Assembly (NCBI RefSeq): GCF_015500075.1
Contig: NZ_CP045496.1
Span: 3,110,001-3,174,000, forward strand
Direction of reading: 5' to 3'
DNA length: 64,000 nucleotides
Origin: Mesorhizobium sp. INR15
GTDB lineage: Bacteria > Pseudomonadota > Alphaproteobacteria > Rhizobiales > Rhizobiaceae
Numbering within the stretch: position 1 is the first letter of the stretch; the number at the start of each line of letters is the position of its first letter. Positions 24,136 through 32,581 of the stretch are shown piece by piece. The position numbers were made by a program, and so were the translations under genes. The notes beneath the pieces are model-generated. The model was given only the letters and a program-made list of their open reading frames with translations, had not been told where the DNA came from and searched no databases.

Positions 24136-24915
24136 ATGATCCTGGCCGCGCAAAAGCTCGGCTTTGCCTATCCGGGCCGGCCGAAGCCAATCTTCGAGAA
24201 TATCAGCCTCGATATTTCGGCGGGCGAGGTGCTGTGCGTGCTGGGGCCGAATGGCGTCGGCAAGTCGACGCTGCTGCGCTGTCTCGCCGGCCTATCGCCG
24301 GCAACCGCCGGCAGCGTGGCGCTCGGCGGCCAGCCAATCTCGGCGCTGCCGCGCGCGGCGATCGCACGGCTGCTCGCGCTGGTGCCGCAGAGCTATGAGA
24401 CGGTGTTTGCGTTTTCGGTGCGCACCGTGGTCGAGATGGGCCGGGCGCCGCATCTCGGCCTCTTCGACACGCCGGGCGACGAGGCCGTGGCGCTGACCTT
24501 GGAGGCGCTGACGACGCTAGGGATAGCCCATCTCGCCGACGCCGCCTATAGCGAGATCAGCGGCGGTGAGCGGCAGCTGGTGCAGATCGCCCGCGTGCTG
24601 GTGCAGGCGCCCAAGCTGATGATCCTCGACGAGCCGACCGCGCATCTCGATTTCGCCAACCAGGCGCGTTTCCTGGCGCTGACCCGGCGGCTGGCCAAAG
24701 GCGGCCTTGCCGTGATTTTCACCACGCACGCACCCGACCATGCCTACAGGCTGGCTGACCGCACGCTGCTGCTGTCGCCCAACCATCCCCCGGAACTTGG
24801 AACGACCTCCGATATCCTGACCGAGCAGACACTGTCGCGCACCTACGGCGTGCCGATCCGCCTGATCCGCTCGGGCAACCACATCGGCTGCGTGGCCGAG
24901 GTGGATGCGGAGTAG
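24136..24915 (+). CDS. ABC transporter ATP-binding protein (MolC-like)
   Basis: This ATPase of 259 residues has Walker A GPNGVGKST (about 37-45), Q-loop VPQSYETVF (about 85-93), signature SGGERQ (about 142-147) and Walker B LMILDEPT (about 160-167), followed by the switch His in TTHAPDHA. The start at 24136 gives the standard N-terminus. It follows the permease after 24 bases. It energises the type II importer. The gene ends the operon, and about 140 bases without features follow. Confidence 0.93.
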   Translation: MILAAQKLGFAYPGRPKPIFENISLDISAGEVLCVLGPNGVGKSTLLRCLAGLSPATAGSVALGGQPISALPRAAIARLLALVPQSYETVFAFSVRTVVEMGRAPHLGLFDTPGDEAVALTLEALTTLGIAHLADAAYSEISGGERQLVQIARVLVQAPKLMILDEPTAHLDFANQARFLALTRRLAKGGLAVIFTTHAPDHAYRLADRTLLLSPNHPPELGTTSDILTEQTLSRTYGVPIRLIRSGNHIGCVAEVDAE

Positions 24916-25054
24916 GCTTTCTACTGGTTGGTGAACCCGGTCGCCGTCAGCCGCTTGGTCATCCTCGGGTCAAGTCCCAGGATGACGAATGGGGGCGGTC
25001 TTCGGCTGCTGGCGTCATCACGCCGGCTTCGTCTTGGCGTGCCGGCGCTGGCAA

Positions 25055-25879
25055 TCAGTGCCTTAGAATCTTGCTCAGGAAGGCGCGGCTGCGGTCGGTT
25101 TTGGGGTGCGAGAAGAATTCGTCGGGGGTGCCGCTTTCGACGATGGCGCCGGCATCCATGAACACGACACGCTGGGCGACCTTGCGGGCAAAGCCCATTT
25201 CGTGGGTCACCACCATCATGGTCATGCCTTCCTCTGCGACCGCCACCATGACGTCGAGCACTTCGGAAATCATCTCGGGGTCAAGCGCCGAGGTCGGCTC
25301 GTCGAACAGCATGATCTTGGGCCGCATGCCGAGGCAGCGGGCAATCGCCACGCGCTGCTGCTGGCCGCCGGAGAGCTGCGAGGGATAGGCATCGACCTTG
25401 TCGGCCAGGCCGACCTTGGCCAGCAGTTCGCGGCCGGCCTTCTCAGCCTCGGCACGCGGGATCTTGCGGACATGGATGGGGGCCAGCGTGACGTTCTCGA
25501 GCGCGGTCTTGTGCGGGTAGAGGTTGAACGACTGGAAGACAAAGCCGATCTCGGTGCGCAGCCGCGTCATGTTGGTGGCGGGGTCGCCGAGGCGCTGGCC
25601 GTCGACGACGAGGTCGCCGTCCTTGATCGTTTCCAGCCCATTGATGCAGCGGATCAGCGTGCTCTTGCCCGAGCCGCTGGGGCCGCAGACGACCACCACT
25701 TCGCGCGGCTGGACGCTGAGCGTGATGTCCTTCAGCACATTCAGCGAGCCGAACCATTTGTTGACGCCGCGAAAGTCGATCATGCCCGTCTTGGTCATAT
25801 CGGGCGTCTTGGTCATGTTAGGTGCCTTGGTCACATCAGGAGCTTTGGTCATGCCTGGGCCCTTGGGATTGGATGTCAC
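25055..25879 (-). CDS. Polar amino-acid ABC transporter ATP-binding protein
   Basis: This ATPase of the GlnQ/GltL type has Walker A GPSGSGKST, signature LSGGQQQRVAIAR, Walker B IMLFDEPTSALD and switch THEMGFA. The GTG start at 25879 overlaps the TGA stop of the preceding permease, supporting a translated N-terminal extension. The core begins only at residue 33 (MIDFRGVNKWFG). The extension consists of five imperfect copies of a hexapeptide (M/V)TK(A/T)P(D/N), an oddity described separately. Several internal ATG codons could serve as alternative starts. It is the last gene of an operon with two permeases and a binding protein. Confidence 0.92.
   Translation of the reverse strand: MTSNPKGPGMTKAPDVTKAPNMTKTPDMTKTGMIDFRGVNKWFGSLNVLKDITLSVQPREVVVVCGPSGSGKSTLIRCINGLETIKDGDLVVDGQRLGDPATNMTRLRTEIGFVFQSFNLYPHKTALENVTLAPIHVRKIPRAEAEKAGRELLAKVGLADKVDAYPSQLSGGQQQRVAIARCLGMRPKIMLFDEPTSALDPEMISEVLDVMVAVAEEGMTMMVVTHEMGFARKVAQRVVFMDAGAIVESGTPDEFFSHPKTDRSRAFLSKILRH
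25781..25867 (-). repeat. 18-bp tandem repeat at the start of the ATPase gene
   Basis: Five units, one of 15 and four of 18 bases, run from 25781 to 25867. On the plus strand each begins CAT or CAC and most end TTGGT. They encode the repeated hexapeptide with MTK or VTK. Several units carry their own ATG in frame, so unit gain or loss would keep the frame and move the start. Confidence 0.7.
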
Positions 25880-26550
25880 AGTTGCACCTCGCCATGGGCT
25901 GCGTTCATGCGCCGCTCGAGCCGGCGGGCAAGCATGATCAGGGGATAGCAGACGATGAAATAACCGACGCCGACCAGGAAGAAGACCAGGAGCCCGTTGG
26001 GCACGCGCTGCACCACCAGCCAGCCGACGCGGGTGAGGTCAGTGAGCCCGATGGCCGAGACGACGGAGGAATCCTTGATCAGCAGCACATATTGCCCGAC
26101 CAGCGGCGGCAGCACCACGCGCATCGCCTGCGGCAGCACCACCTGGCGCATGCGCTGCCATTGCGACAGGCCTGAGGCAAGAGCCGCCTCGACCTGGCCC
26201 CTTGGCACCGAGCCGATGCCGGCGACGACGATCTCGCAGATGAAACAGGCGGCGAGATTGGTCAGCGCGATGATGCCGGCGGTGAAGGCATCGAGCTCGA
26301 CGCCGAATTCGGGCAGGATGAAGAAGATCAGGAAGATCTGCACCAGGAACGGGGTGCCGCGGATCAGGTCGACCCAGGCGCCGATGACCATGCCGATCAG
26401 CCGGTTGCCGGACGATCTCAGGATGCCGAGGCCGAAGCCGAGCAACGTGCCGAGCACCAGGCTGATCAGCGACAGCATCACGGTCATGCCAAGACCGCGC
26501 AAGGCGAGGGGATAACTGCCGGCGAGGCTGAGGAACTGTTGCCAGATCAT
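25876..26550 (-). CDS. Polar amino-acid ABC permease
   Basis: This membrane protein of 224 residues belongs to the HisMQ/GlnP family, with about five helices and the EAA-type loop VEAALASGLSQWQRMRQVVLPQA (about 121-143). The start at 26550 overlaps the stop of the upstream permease by four bases. A longer frame to 26610 overlaps it further. It pairs with the next permease as a heterodimer. The substrate is probably an amino acid, linked by context to the saccharopine-dehydrogenase-like gene. Confidence 0.92.
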   Translation of the reverse strand: MIWQQFLSLAGSYPLALRGLGMTVMLSLISLVLGTLLGFGLGILRSSGNRLIGMVIGAWVDLIRGTPFLVQIFLIFFILPEFGVELDAFTAGIIALTNLAACFICEIVVAGIGSVPRGQVEAALASGLSQWQRMRQVVLPQAMRVVLPPLVGQYVLLIKDSSVVSAIGLTDLTRVGWLVVQRVPNGLLVFFLVGVGYFIVCYPLIMLARRLERRMNAAHGEVQL

Positions 26551-27218
26551 GTCCGTGCCCCCGCTGTGCCGAGCCAGCGGCTGGACAGAACGGCCAACCC
26601 CTTGAGGCAATAGTAGAGCAGCAGGTAGAAGGCGGCGATGGTGAGAAAACCTTCCGCCGGCATGAAGCGGTCGGAGGCGAGCAACTGGCCGGCGCGCGTG
26701 AGTTCGGCGACCGAAATCAGCGACAGGAGCGCTGAATCCTTGACCAGCACGATCGCTTGTCCGAGCAGCGGCGGGATCGTCACCCTGAATGCCTGCGGCA
26801 GGATGATGAGGCGCATGCGCTGCGGGTAGGTCATACCAGATGCGATACCGGCCTCGACCTGCCCACGCGAGATCGACAGGATGCCGGCGCGGATGATCTC
26901 GGCGATATAGGCGCCGCTGTTCAACGACAGCGCCAGGATGCCGACGACGAGCTCGGGCAGGACGAAGCCGAGCCGGGGCAGGCCGAAATAGAGGAAGTAG
27001 AGCTGCGCCAGCAAGGGCGTGGCGCGCACGGCGTCGATATAAGCCTTGGCCGGGGCGCGAAACAGCCAGCCGCGCTGCAGGTTCATGGCGCAGAGCACGA
27101 TGCCAACGACGAGCGCGCCGACAAAGGACAGCGCCGACAGCCAGACGGTCGTGATCAGGCCTTGCCCGAACAGCGGCAGGTATTCGACGATGGTGCGGAA
27201 ACTGAAATTTTCGAGCAT
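26547..27218 (-). CDS. Polar amino-acid ABC permease
   Basis: This is the second permease, of 223 residues, with the same family plan: about five helices and the loop VEAGIASGMTYPQRMRLIILPQAFR in the EAA position (about 120-144). It starts 103 bases after the binding-protein gene in the direction of transcription. Together with its neighbour, the ATPase and the binding protein it forms a complete importer. Confidence 0.92.
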   Translation of the reverse strand: MLENFSFRTIVEYLPLFGQGLITTVWLSALSFVGALVVGIVLCAMNLQRGWLFRAPAKAYIDAVRATPLLAQLYFLYFGLPRLGFVLPELVVGILALSLNSGAYIAEIIRAGILSISRGQVEAGIASGMTYPQRMRLIILPQAFRVTIPPLLGQAIVLVKDSALLSLISVAELTRAGQLLASDRFMPAEGFLTIAAFYLLLYYCLKGLAVLSSRWLGTAGART

Positions 27219-27321
27219 CGTTGGGTGAATTCCCCAGAGCGAAGTCTGTCCGTGACGAATGAGTGTTGGGCGGAACCGCGCCGATCCAGTCTGGCGCGGT
27301 TCCGTCCGAACGAAGCGATGC

Positions 27322-28119
27322 TTAGTGGTCTTTCTTCCAGGCGTCGGAATTCACCCAGTAGTCGAGGTTCTTCTGCAGGCGGCCGTCGATGCTGACCTGG
27401 TTGAGGAACAGGTTCATCCAGACCAGCAGGTCCGGCTCGTCATAGCGGGTGGCGAAGGCAAGCGGCTCCTTCGACAAGAGGTCCGGCATGATGGTGAAGG
27501 TGCCGGCCGGATAGGCGGTCGACTGACCCTTGACCGCCGAGACGTCGTTGACGCCGCAATCGGCCTGGCCGTTGTTGACGGCGTCAAGCAGAAGCGGGCC
27601 GCCGCCCTTGTAGCTCTTGATGTCGGCATCGGGGAAGGCGGCCTTGGCTTCCTTCTCGCCGGTGGCGCCGAGCAGAACCGCGATCTTGGTGCCCTTGGCC
27701 TTGCAGTCCTCGGTGGTCTTGAACTTGCTGTCGGCCTTGGTGAAGACGGTGCTGCCCGTGTACATGTATGGCGTGGTGAAGGCGACCTTCATGCCGCGTG
27801 CCAGCGTCGGCGTCATGTCGGCGACCAGCAGATCGGCCTTGCCCGAGAGCAGCGCCGGGATCAGGCCATCCCAGTCGAAGTCGAGGAAGGTGATCTTGAC
27901 GCCCATTTCCTTGGCCATCAGCTCGGCCAGTTCAACCGAACTGCCGGTGCGCTCGCCATTGGCGCCGACCAGCGAGAAGGGGGGCCCTTGCGTCTGCACG
28001 GCGACGCGCAGTTCGCCGCGCTTGGTGATCTCGTCCAGCGTGCCGGCGCTGGCCGCTGCCGTGAGGCCGGCCAGCGCAAGGCCGGCGATGAAAAGCTTGG
28101 CAATCTTCATAGGCTTCAT
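27322..28119 (-). CDS. Amino-acid ABC transporter substrate-binding protein
   Basis: This periplasmic protein of 265 residues belongs to SBP family 3. A signal peptide covers about residues 1-25 (MKPMKIAKLFIAGLALAG to ASA), followed by TLDEITKRGELRVAVQTQGPPFSLVG. The ligand-site segment with SSVELAELMAKEMG and DWDGLIPALLSGKADLL is typical. The start at 28119 follows GGAGGAATACCCA. A longer frame to 28263 runs into a palindromic repeat. The ligand is presumably a basic or polar amino acid. Confidence 0.93.
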   Translation of the reverse strand: MKPMKIAKLFIAGLALAGLTAAASAGTLDEITKRGELRVAVQTQGPPFSLVGANGERTGSSVELAELMAKEMGVKITFLDFDWDGLIPALLSGKADLLVADMTPTLARGMKVAFTTPYMYTGSTVFTKADSKFKTTEDCKAKGTKIAVLLGATGEKEAKAAFPDADIKSYKGGGPLLLDAVNNGQADCGVNDVSAVKGQSTAYPAGTFTIMPDLLSKEPLAFATRYDEPDLLVWMNLFLNQVSIDGRLQKNLDYWVNSDAWKKDH

Positions 28120-28222
28120 TGGGTATTCCTCCATTTGTCGTCTTGTTGTTCCCACCCTTGATGGGTGTTTTTTGAGCGGCGGCGCCGTTGCCGGCGGCGG
28201 CCACCGTTCGAAAACTTCTTGA

Positions 28223-28266
28223 GCATGATCCCGAAAGCCGGTCCCGGTTTCGGGAGGGATCACACT
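28223..28266. repeat. Short rhizobial palindrome (CATGATCCCGAAA family)
   Basis: CATGATCCCGAAA faces TTTCGGGAGGGATC around GCCGGTCCCGG. Elements of this kind are dispersed in many Hyphomicrobiales genomes. It separates the dehydrogenase stop from the transporter genes and might act as a partial terminator. Confidence 0.55.
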
Positions 28267-28272
28267 CGAACC

Positions 28273-29436
28273 CTAGTTCCACTCCACCGTTTCGGTGACC
28301 TTGATGCCGCGCCCGGCGAGCTCCTCGAGGAAGCTGGTATCGGGCACATGCTGCAGCGGGTTAAGCAGACCGGGCGTGGTGATTTCGCCGCGCGCCAGCA
28401 TCTGCGCCACGATGCTGGCGGGATAGCCGACGCCGAGGCTCATGCCGAACAGGCCGGAGGCGAGATCGCGCTCGATGATCAGGTCCGAGGTCACCGTCTT
28501 GCGGCGGCCGCCTTCGAGGCCGGAAAAGACATTGCGCATCACGCACAGGTCTTTCTCGGCGGGGCCGTATTGCAGCTGCGGTCCAAGCAGCCGCCCGAGA
28601 AATTCACGTGGGCTGGCGCCCGTGCCGGCAACCTTGTCCTCCGACAGGAAGCCGAGCTCCTTCAGCGGCGCCCAGAAGGCCGACCAGCCAGGCCAGCGCA
28701 GCGTGTAGCGGCCGGAGCGGCGCAGCCCCTTCGCGGCGTCAAGCATCTCGACATAATGCAGCGCATCGCCGTTGGGGAAGGCTTCCAGCTTTCCCAGGCC
28801 GGCGACTTCGATTTCATGGATGAACGGATTGTCGTGCTGCTCGCCGGCCGGCACCGCGACGCGTTCGCCGTCCTCGATCATCACGCTGTCGCGGTTCTGG
28901 CTGGATAGGACCATGTCGAAATTCCAGCTCACCTTGTAGCAAAGCGGCTTTGCCATCGCCTTCGGCTCGGGGATGCCGCCGCAATAGGAATCGATCGAGA
29001 CGATGCTGTCGAACTGCCTTGCGGCGCGTGCGTAGAGCACAAGGTCGATGCCGGGATCGAGCCCGCACTCGGTCATGATCGGGACGCCGGCCTCAACGGC
29101 CGCCGGGCCAAGGTCGGTGATCGATTTGACATAGTTGGTGGTGACCAGCGGCGTGCGCGTGTCGATCGCGGCCTGCACCGCCTGGCGCATCAAAGGCTGC
29201 GGCAACAGGTCGATGACGGCGTCAACGTCGGCCATCACGTTGGCCAGGGCAGGGCCGACCGCGCCGTCAGGCACAACAAAGCGCACGCGGCTGAGATCGG
29301 TCAGGCCGGCGAGCCGCGCCGCACCATCGGTCGCCGTGTCGACGCAGACCACTTGCTCGACGCCGTCGCTGGCGACGAGGTCGGCGATCGCCGCCCTTCC
29401 TTGCAGGCCGAGGCCGCCGAGAACCGCGATCTTCAT
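28273..29436 (-). CDS. Saccharopine dehydrogenase-like NAD(P)-dependent enzyme
   Basis: This enzyme of 387 residues has an N-terminal Rossmann fold (MKIAVLGGLGLQGRAAIADL) and the saccharopine-dehydrogenase catalytic region with NYVKSITDLG and ECGLDPGIDLVLYARA. The C-terminal part includes DLASGLFGMSLGVGYPASIVAQML. Family members form or split secondary amines of amino acids. The start at 29436 overlaps the Lrp gene stop (ATGA). Encoded between an Lrp regulator and an amino-acid importer, it probably degrades the imported amino acid. Whether this is lysine cannot be told. Confidence 0.88.
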   Translation of the reverse strand: MKIAVLGGLGLQGRAAIADLVASDGVEQVVCVDTATDGAARLAGLTDLSRVRFVVPDGAVGPALANVMADVDAVIDLLPQPLMRQAVQAAIDTRTPLVTTNYVKSITDLGPAAVEAGVPIMTECGLDPGIDLVLYARAARQFDSIVSIDSYCGGIPEPKAMAKPLCYKVSWNFDMVLSSQNRDSVMIEDGERVAVPAGEQHDNPFIHEIEVAGLGKLEAFPNGDALHYVEMLDAAKGLRRSGRYTLRWPGWSAFWAPLKELGFLSEDKVAGTGASPREFLGRLLGPQLQYGPAEKDLCVMRNVFSGLEGGRRKTVTSDLIIERDLASGLFGMSLGVGYPASIVAQMLARGEITTPGLLNPLQHVPDTSFLEELAGRGIKVTETVEWN

Positions 29437-29933
29437 GCCGGCTCCTTGCGGTCGTCCGACCAGCAGCCTTCGGGCAGGCTGACCCATTTGTTGCACGAGG
29501 CCATGACGACGAAAGTCTCGCTGCGCACCACTTCGCCCGGCTCGCCGGCGCCGGGGATCAGCTCGCTGGTGACGCGGTAGAGATCGGCGACGTCACCGGC
29601 CACCGTCACATCGACGATGATGTCGAAACGCCCGGTGACGACGGAGGCGGAGTTGACAAAAGGCAGTTCGGAAATGCGCTGCGCCAGTTCGCGGGCCCGG
29701 CCTCGCCCCTGTGCATTGATGCCGACAATGGCCGAGATCAGTTCCGGGCGCTCGGTCAGGTTCAGGAGCCCGACGACCTTGAGCAGGTTGCGGTCGAGCA
29801 GGTTGCGCAGCCGCGTGCGCACCGTCGGCACCGAGATCGCCAATGTTTCGGCGAGCTTGTTGATGCCCGGCTGCGCGTCCTGCGACAGCTGTTTCACCAG
29901 CCGCCGATCGGTCAGATCGAGATGTTCCCGCAA
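29433..29933 (-). CDS. Lrp/AsnC family transcriptional regulator
   Basis: This regulator of 166 residues has an N-terminal winged helix (LDLTDRRLVKQLSQDAQPGINKLAETLAISVPTVRTRL, about 5-42) and a C-terminal RAM ligand domain (about 65-150). It is first in the minus-strand operon with the dehydrogenase and presumably controls it and the importer in response to an amino acid. The 90 bases upstream are A+T rich, with TTTC/GAAA dyads suitable for Lrp binding. Confidence 0.93.
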   Translation of the reverse strand: MREHLDLTDRRLVKQLSQDAQPGINKLAETLAISVPTVRTRLRNLLDRNLLKVVGLLNLTERPELISAIVGINAQGRGRARELAQRISELPFVNSASVVTGRFDIIVDVTVAGDVADLYRVTSELIPGAGEPGEVVRSETFVVMASCNKWVSLPEGCWSDDRKEPA

Positions 29934-30067
29934 AGTGCCAGTCTTTCACAAATGGAAAAATTTCAGGCAGTTATTTTGCCAATATGAAAACATGCTATGT
30001 CACCGATTTTTGAAATGCAAGGCCTTATAGGTTCAGCTAGGGCGTGTGGACCGCCATGTATCCACAG

Positions 30068-30095
30068 GCGATCAGTCGGGCGCTTGCCTGATCGC
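30068..30095. repeat. 8-bp hairpin in the 29.9-30.36 kb gap
   Basis: GCGATCAG (30068-30075) pairs with CTGATCGC (30088-30095) around a 12-base loop. The 420-base gap between the Lrp gene and the membrane-protein gene otherwise holds the A+T-rich lrp promoter and, around 30095-30230, a short hydrophobic frame (RLIVVAIYLQF onwards) without a usable start codon. I see no convincing gene. Confidence 0.4.
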
Positions 30096-30355
30096 TACGT
30101 CTGATTGTCGTCGCCATCTATTTGCAGTTTCGCGCCGGAACCGTGCCTTTTGGCGTCATCGCGGCCCTATATTCAATGGCCATTCCAGTGTTTTCGCGGC
30201 TCACCTGGTCTGTTACGGTCGTGACATGATCATGGCGCATGTGGTCGCGGCAGGCTCGCGGCATCAGTACGTACCCAGCCTACACATGGCAGGCCGGTGA
30301 TGGATCGCGTGCCCGTTGAACACACCGGAATGTTGGCAACGGAAAGAGCGCGGCG

Positions 30356-31105
30356 ATGATCTCATGGGCAACGGCGGCGCCGGCCGTCACGGCGGCTTTC
30401 CTGGCCTCCCTGGTCGAAGTGGTCGAGGCGTTCACCATCGTGCTGGCCGTCGCGACCGTGCGCGGCTGGCGCCCGGCCCTGACGGGGACCGGAGCGGGGC
30501 TGGCCCTGCTGGTGGTTCTGGTGCTGGCGCTCGGTCCGCTCCTCGACCAGGTGCCGCTGCACGCGCTGCAGCTGGTCATCGGCGTGCTGCTGCTGCTGTT
30601 TGGCCTGCGCTGGCTGCGCAAGGCGATCCTGCGGTCGGCGGGCGTGTTGGCGCTTCATGACGAAGCCAAGGCCTTCGCTGCCGAGGAGAAGAGCCTGCAG
30701 GAGGCGGAGCGGCGCCAGGATGCGCACCTTGACTGGATCGCGGGCATCACCGCGTTCAAGGCCGTGGTGCTGGAAGGGCTGGAAGTGGTGTTCATCGTCG
30801 TCGCGGTCGGCGCGGGCAGGGGGCTTCTGGTTCCGGCCGCCATTGGCGCGCTGGCGGCCTGCGTGCTGGTGCTGCTGATCGGCGTTCTGGTGCACAAGCC
30901 GCTGGCGCGTGTCCCCGAAAACACGCTGAAGTTCGGTGTCGGCATCATGCTGTCGGCCTTTGGCGTGTTCTGGACCGGCGAGGGGCTTGGCGTCGATTGG
31001 CCCGGCCGCGATCTGGCAATACTGGCCTTCGCGGTGATCTTCCTGCTGGTTGGGCTGGTTACAGTGAAACTTGCGGCACGCCCGGCCGTGGAGACCAGAG
31101 CATGA
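30356..31105 (+). CDS. GDT1/TMEM165-like (COG4280-type) membrane protein
   Basis: This membrane protein of 249 residues has about six to seven helices. Two acidic repeats, SLVEVVEAFTIVLAV (about 18-32) and VLEGLEVVFIVVAVG (about 138-152), show the ExxE pattern of cation/proton exchangers related to GDT1. A charged cytoplasmic loop lies between the halves (AEEKSLQEAERRQDAHLD). Manganese or calcium transport is known for relatives. Which ion is moved here is unknown. The next gene starts in its stop codon. Confidence 0.8.
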   Translation: MISWATAAPAVTAAFLASLVEVVEAFTIVLAVATVRGWRPALTGTGAGLALLVVLVLALGPLLDQVPLHALQLVIGVLLLLFGLRWLRKAILRSAGVLALHDEAKAFAAEEKSLQEAERRQDAHLDWIAGITAFKAVVLEGLEVVFIVVAVGAGRGLLVPAAIGALAACVLVLLIGVLVHKPLARVPENTLKFGVGIMLSAFGVFWTGEGLGVDWPGRDLAILAFAVIFLLVGLVTVKLAARPAVETRA

Positions 31106-31320
31106 GCATCCTGACGCTGATCCTGCGCGAGCTTGTCGGAATGTTCATCGATGATGAATTCCTGGCGATCGCCATCCTTGCGGTTGTCGCGGTGGCGGCT
31201 GTCATTTCGATCTGGCTGGCCGCGCCGCAGATCTTGGTCGGTGGCGTTCTTCTTATCGGTTGCGTGGCGGTGGTGATGGCCAGTGCGCTCAGGGCCAGCC
31301 GAAAAGACCGCAAGATCTAG
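31102..31320 (+). CDS. Small two-helix membrane protein
   Basis: This protein of 72 residues has two hydrophobic segments (FLAIAILAVVAVAAVISIWLA and ILVGGVLLIGCVAVVMASAL) and a basic tail RASRKDRKI. The ATG overlaps the stop of the preceding transporter-like gene (ATGA), so coupled translation is likely. No family is recognised. It may be an accessory subunit of the neighbouring membrane protein. Confidence 0.75.
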   Translation: MSILTLILRELVGMFIDDEFLAIAILAVVAVAAVISIWLAAPQILVGGVLLIGCVAVVMASALRASRKDRKI

Positions 31321-31357
31321 CCTATTCCATCCCGATAGGATGGGGTTGCCGCGCGGG

Positions 31358-32230
31358 TCAGCCGAGGGCGTCGGCGAGCAGCCTGGCTTGCGGCGTCAGG
31401 CCGTCGAAGCGGCGGGCGCAGAGGCTGAGCTGGCGCGTTGCCCAGTCATCGTTCAGCGGCAGGCTGCGCAGTGTCCGCGCGGCGCGGCGCATGGCGGTCT
31501 GCGGCACGATGGCGATGCCGACGCCTTGCGCGACGAGCCGGCAGGCATTGTCGAGGCCGGGCACACGGATGCGGAAATGCAGATGGCCGCCAAGGCGCGC
31601 GGCCTGGCGCACGATATGTTCCTGCAGCGAATTGCCGGTGCTGAGACCAACAAAGGGTTGCGGCAGGATATCGGCGAGGCCGATGGGGCCGGCGTCGAGG
31701 CCAGGCCAGTCGCGCGGCGCGATCACCACCAAGCGGTCGACGTGGAATGGCCGCTGTTCAAGATGCGCGAGCCCGGCCCAGGTCGCGGCAATGCCGAGAT
31801 CGGCGGCGCCGCCGGCAACCGCTTCGGCGATGGCATGGCTGGGGCGCTCATCGAGATCGATGTCGATATGCGGGTGCGCGGCCAGGAAGGCCGGCAGGAT
31901 CTTAGGCAGAAGCTCACTGGTCGCGGCGGTGTTGGCAAGCAGGCGCACGCGTGCGCGCAGGCCGCTGGCATAGGCGCCGAGTTCGCCGGCCATCGCCTCG
32001 ATCTGGTTCTGCACCGCCTGGGCATGGTGCAGCAAGGCCTGTCCAGCCGGCGTCAGCACCACGCCACGGCGGCGGCGTTCCAGCAGCGGCGCGCCAAAAC
32101 TGTCCTCCATGCCCTTGATGCGGGCGCTGGCCGAGGCCAGTGCGAGGCCGGCAAGTGCCGCGCCATGGGTGATGCTGCCACGCTCGGCAACTAGCAGGAA
32201 CAGCCTGAGATCGACCAGATCAAAGCGCAT
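31358..32230 (-). CDS. LysR family transcriptional regulator
   Basis: This regulator of 290 residues has the N-terminal helix-turn-helix (LRLFLLVAERGSITHGAALAGLALASASARIKGME, about 7-42) and a C-terminal periplasmic-binding-like domain. It is transcribed away from the TSUP permease gene, with the small reading frame at 32345 between them, so control of the permease is plausible. The inducer is unknown. Confidence 0.93.
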   Translation of the reverse strand: MRFDLVDLRLFLLVAERGSITHGAALAGLALASASARIKGMEDSFGAPLLERRRRGVVLTPAGQALLHHAQAVQNQIEAMAGELGAYASGLRARVRLLANTAATSELLPKILPAFLAAHPHIDIDLDERPSHAIAEAVAGGAADLGIAATWAGLAHLEQRPFHVDRLVVIAPRDWPGLDAGPIGLADILPQPFVGLSTGNSLQEHIVRQAARLGGHLHFRIRVPGLDNACRLVAQGVGIAIVPQTAMRRAARTLRSLPLNDDWATRQLSLCARRFDGLTPQARLLADALG

Positions 32231-32344
32231 GCTTTTTCTCCTTTGGCCTTGGTATCAGCCTTCGTCCAGGCCGAAGGCTGGCGACGCAACTTCCACATTG
32301 TGACCGGACGCGGTTTCAGTCAAATATTTTGCCGGAGGTGTGCG

Positions 32345-32554
32345 ATGAACGGACCAGGCCAGATGTCAGAAGCCGGTATTCTTGAAAGCGCCGCAGTGGT
32401 GCTGGCCATTGCCGTGGCCTGTTTCGCGGTGGCGCGGGCGGAGCCGGCGACGCCTTCATGCGGGCCGACGACCGCTTCCGTCAGCCGCGATTCTGGCGTG
32501 CCGGCAAAAACCACGCACGAAGCGGACGCCACCGACATGCTCCTGCATGACTGA
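32345..32554 (+). CDS. Possible small membrane-anchored protein
   Basis: This is a possible protein of 69 residues, preceded by a strong ribosome site, CCGGAGGTG, 5 bases from the ATG. One hydrophobic segment (ILESAAVVLAIAVACFAVARA) is followed by a polar, Ser/Thr-rich tail. It begins between the LysR gene and the TSUP permease and ends 27 bases before the latter. No homologous family is recognised. The strong ribosome site is the main argument that it is real. Confidence 0.5.
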   Translation: MNGPGQMSEAGILESAAVVLAIAVACFAVARAEPATPSCGPTTASVSRDSGVPAKTTHEADATDMLLHD

Positions 32555-32581
32555 TCCGGCTCTCCACGCGAGGCTGCAATC

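Noticed and set aside
21754..24915. Annotation as a ferric siderophore transporter
   Set aside because: No siderophore receptor or biosynthesis gene and no Fur-like site was seen, while a ModE-like dyad precedes the operon. The family alone does not decide the substrate.
30046..30300. 84-residue frame before the GDT1-like gene
   Set aside because: No ribosome site, no hydrophobic or domain pattern, and composition unlike the neighbouring genes.
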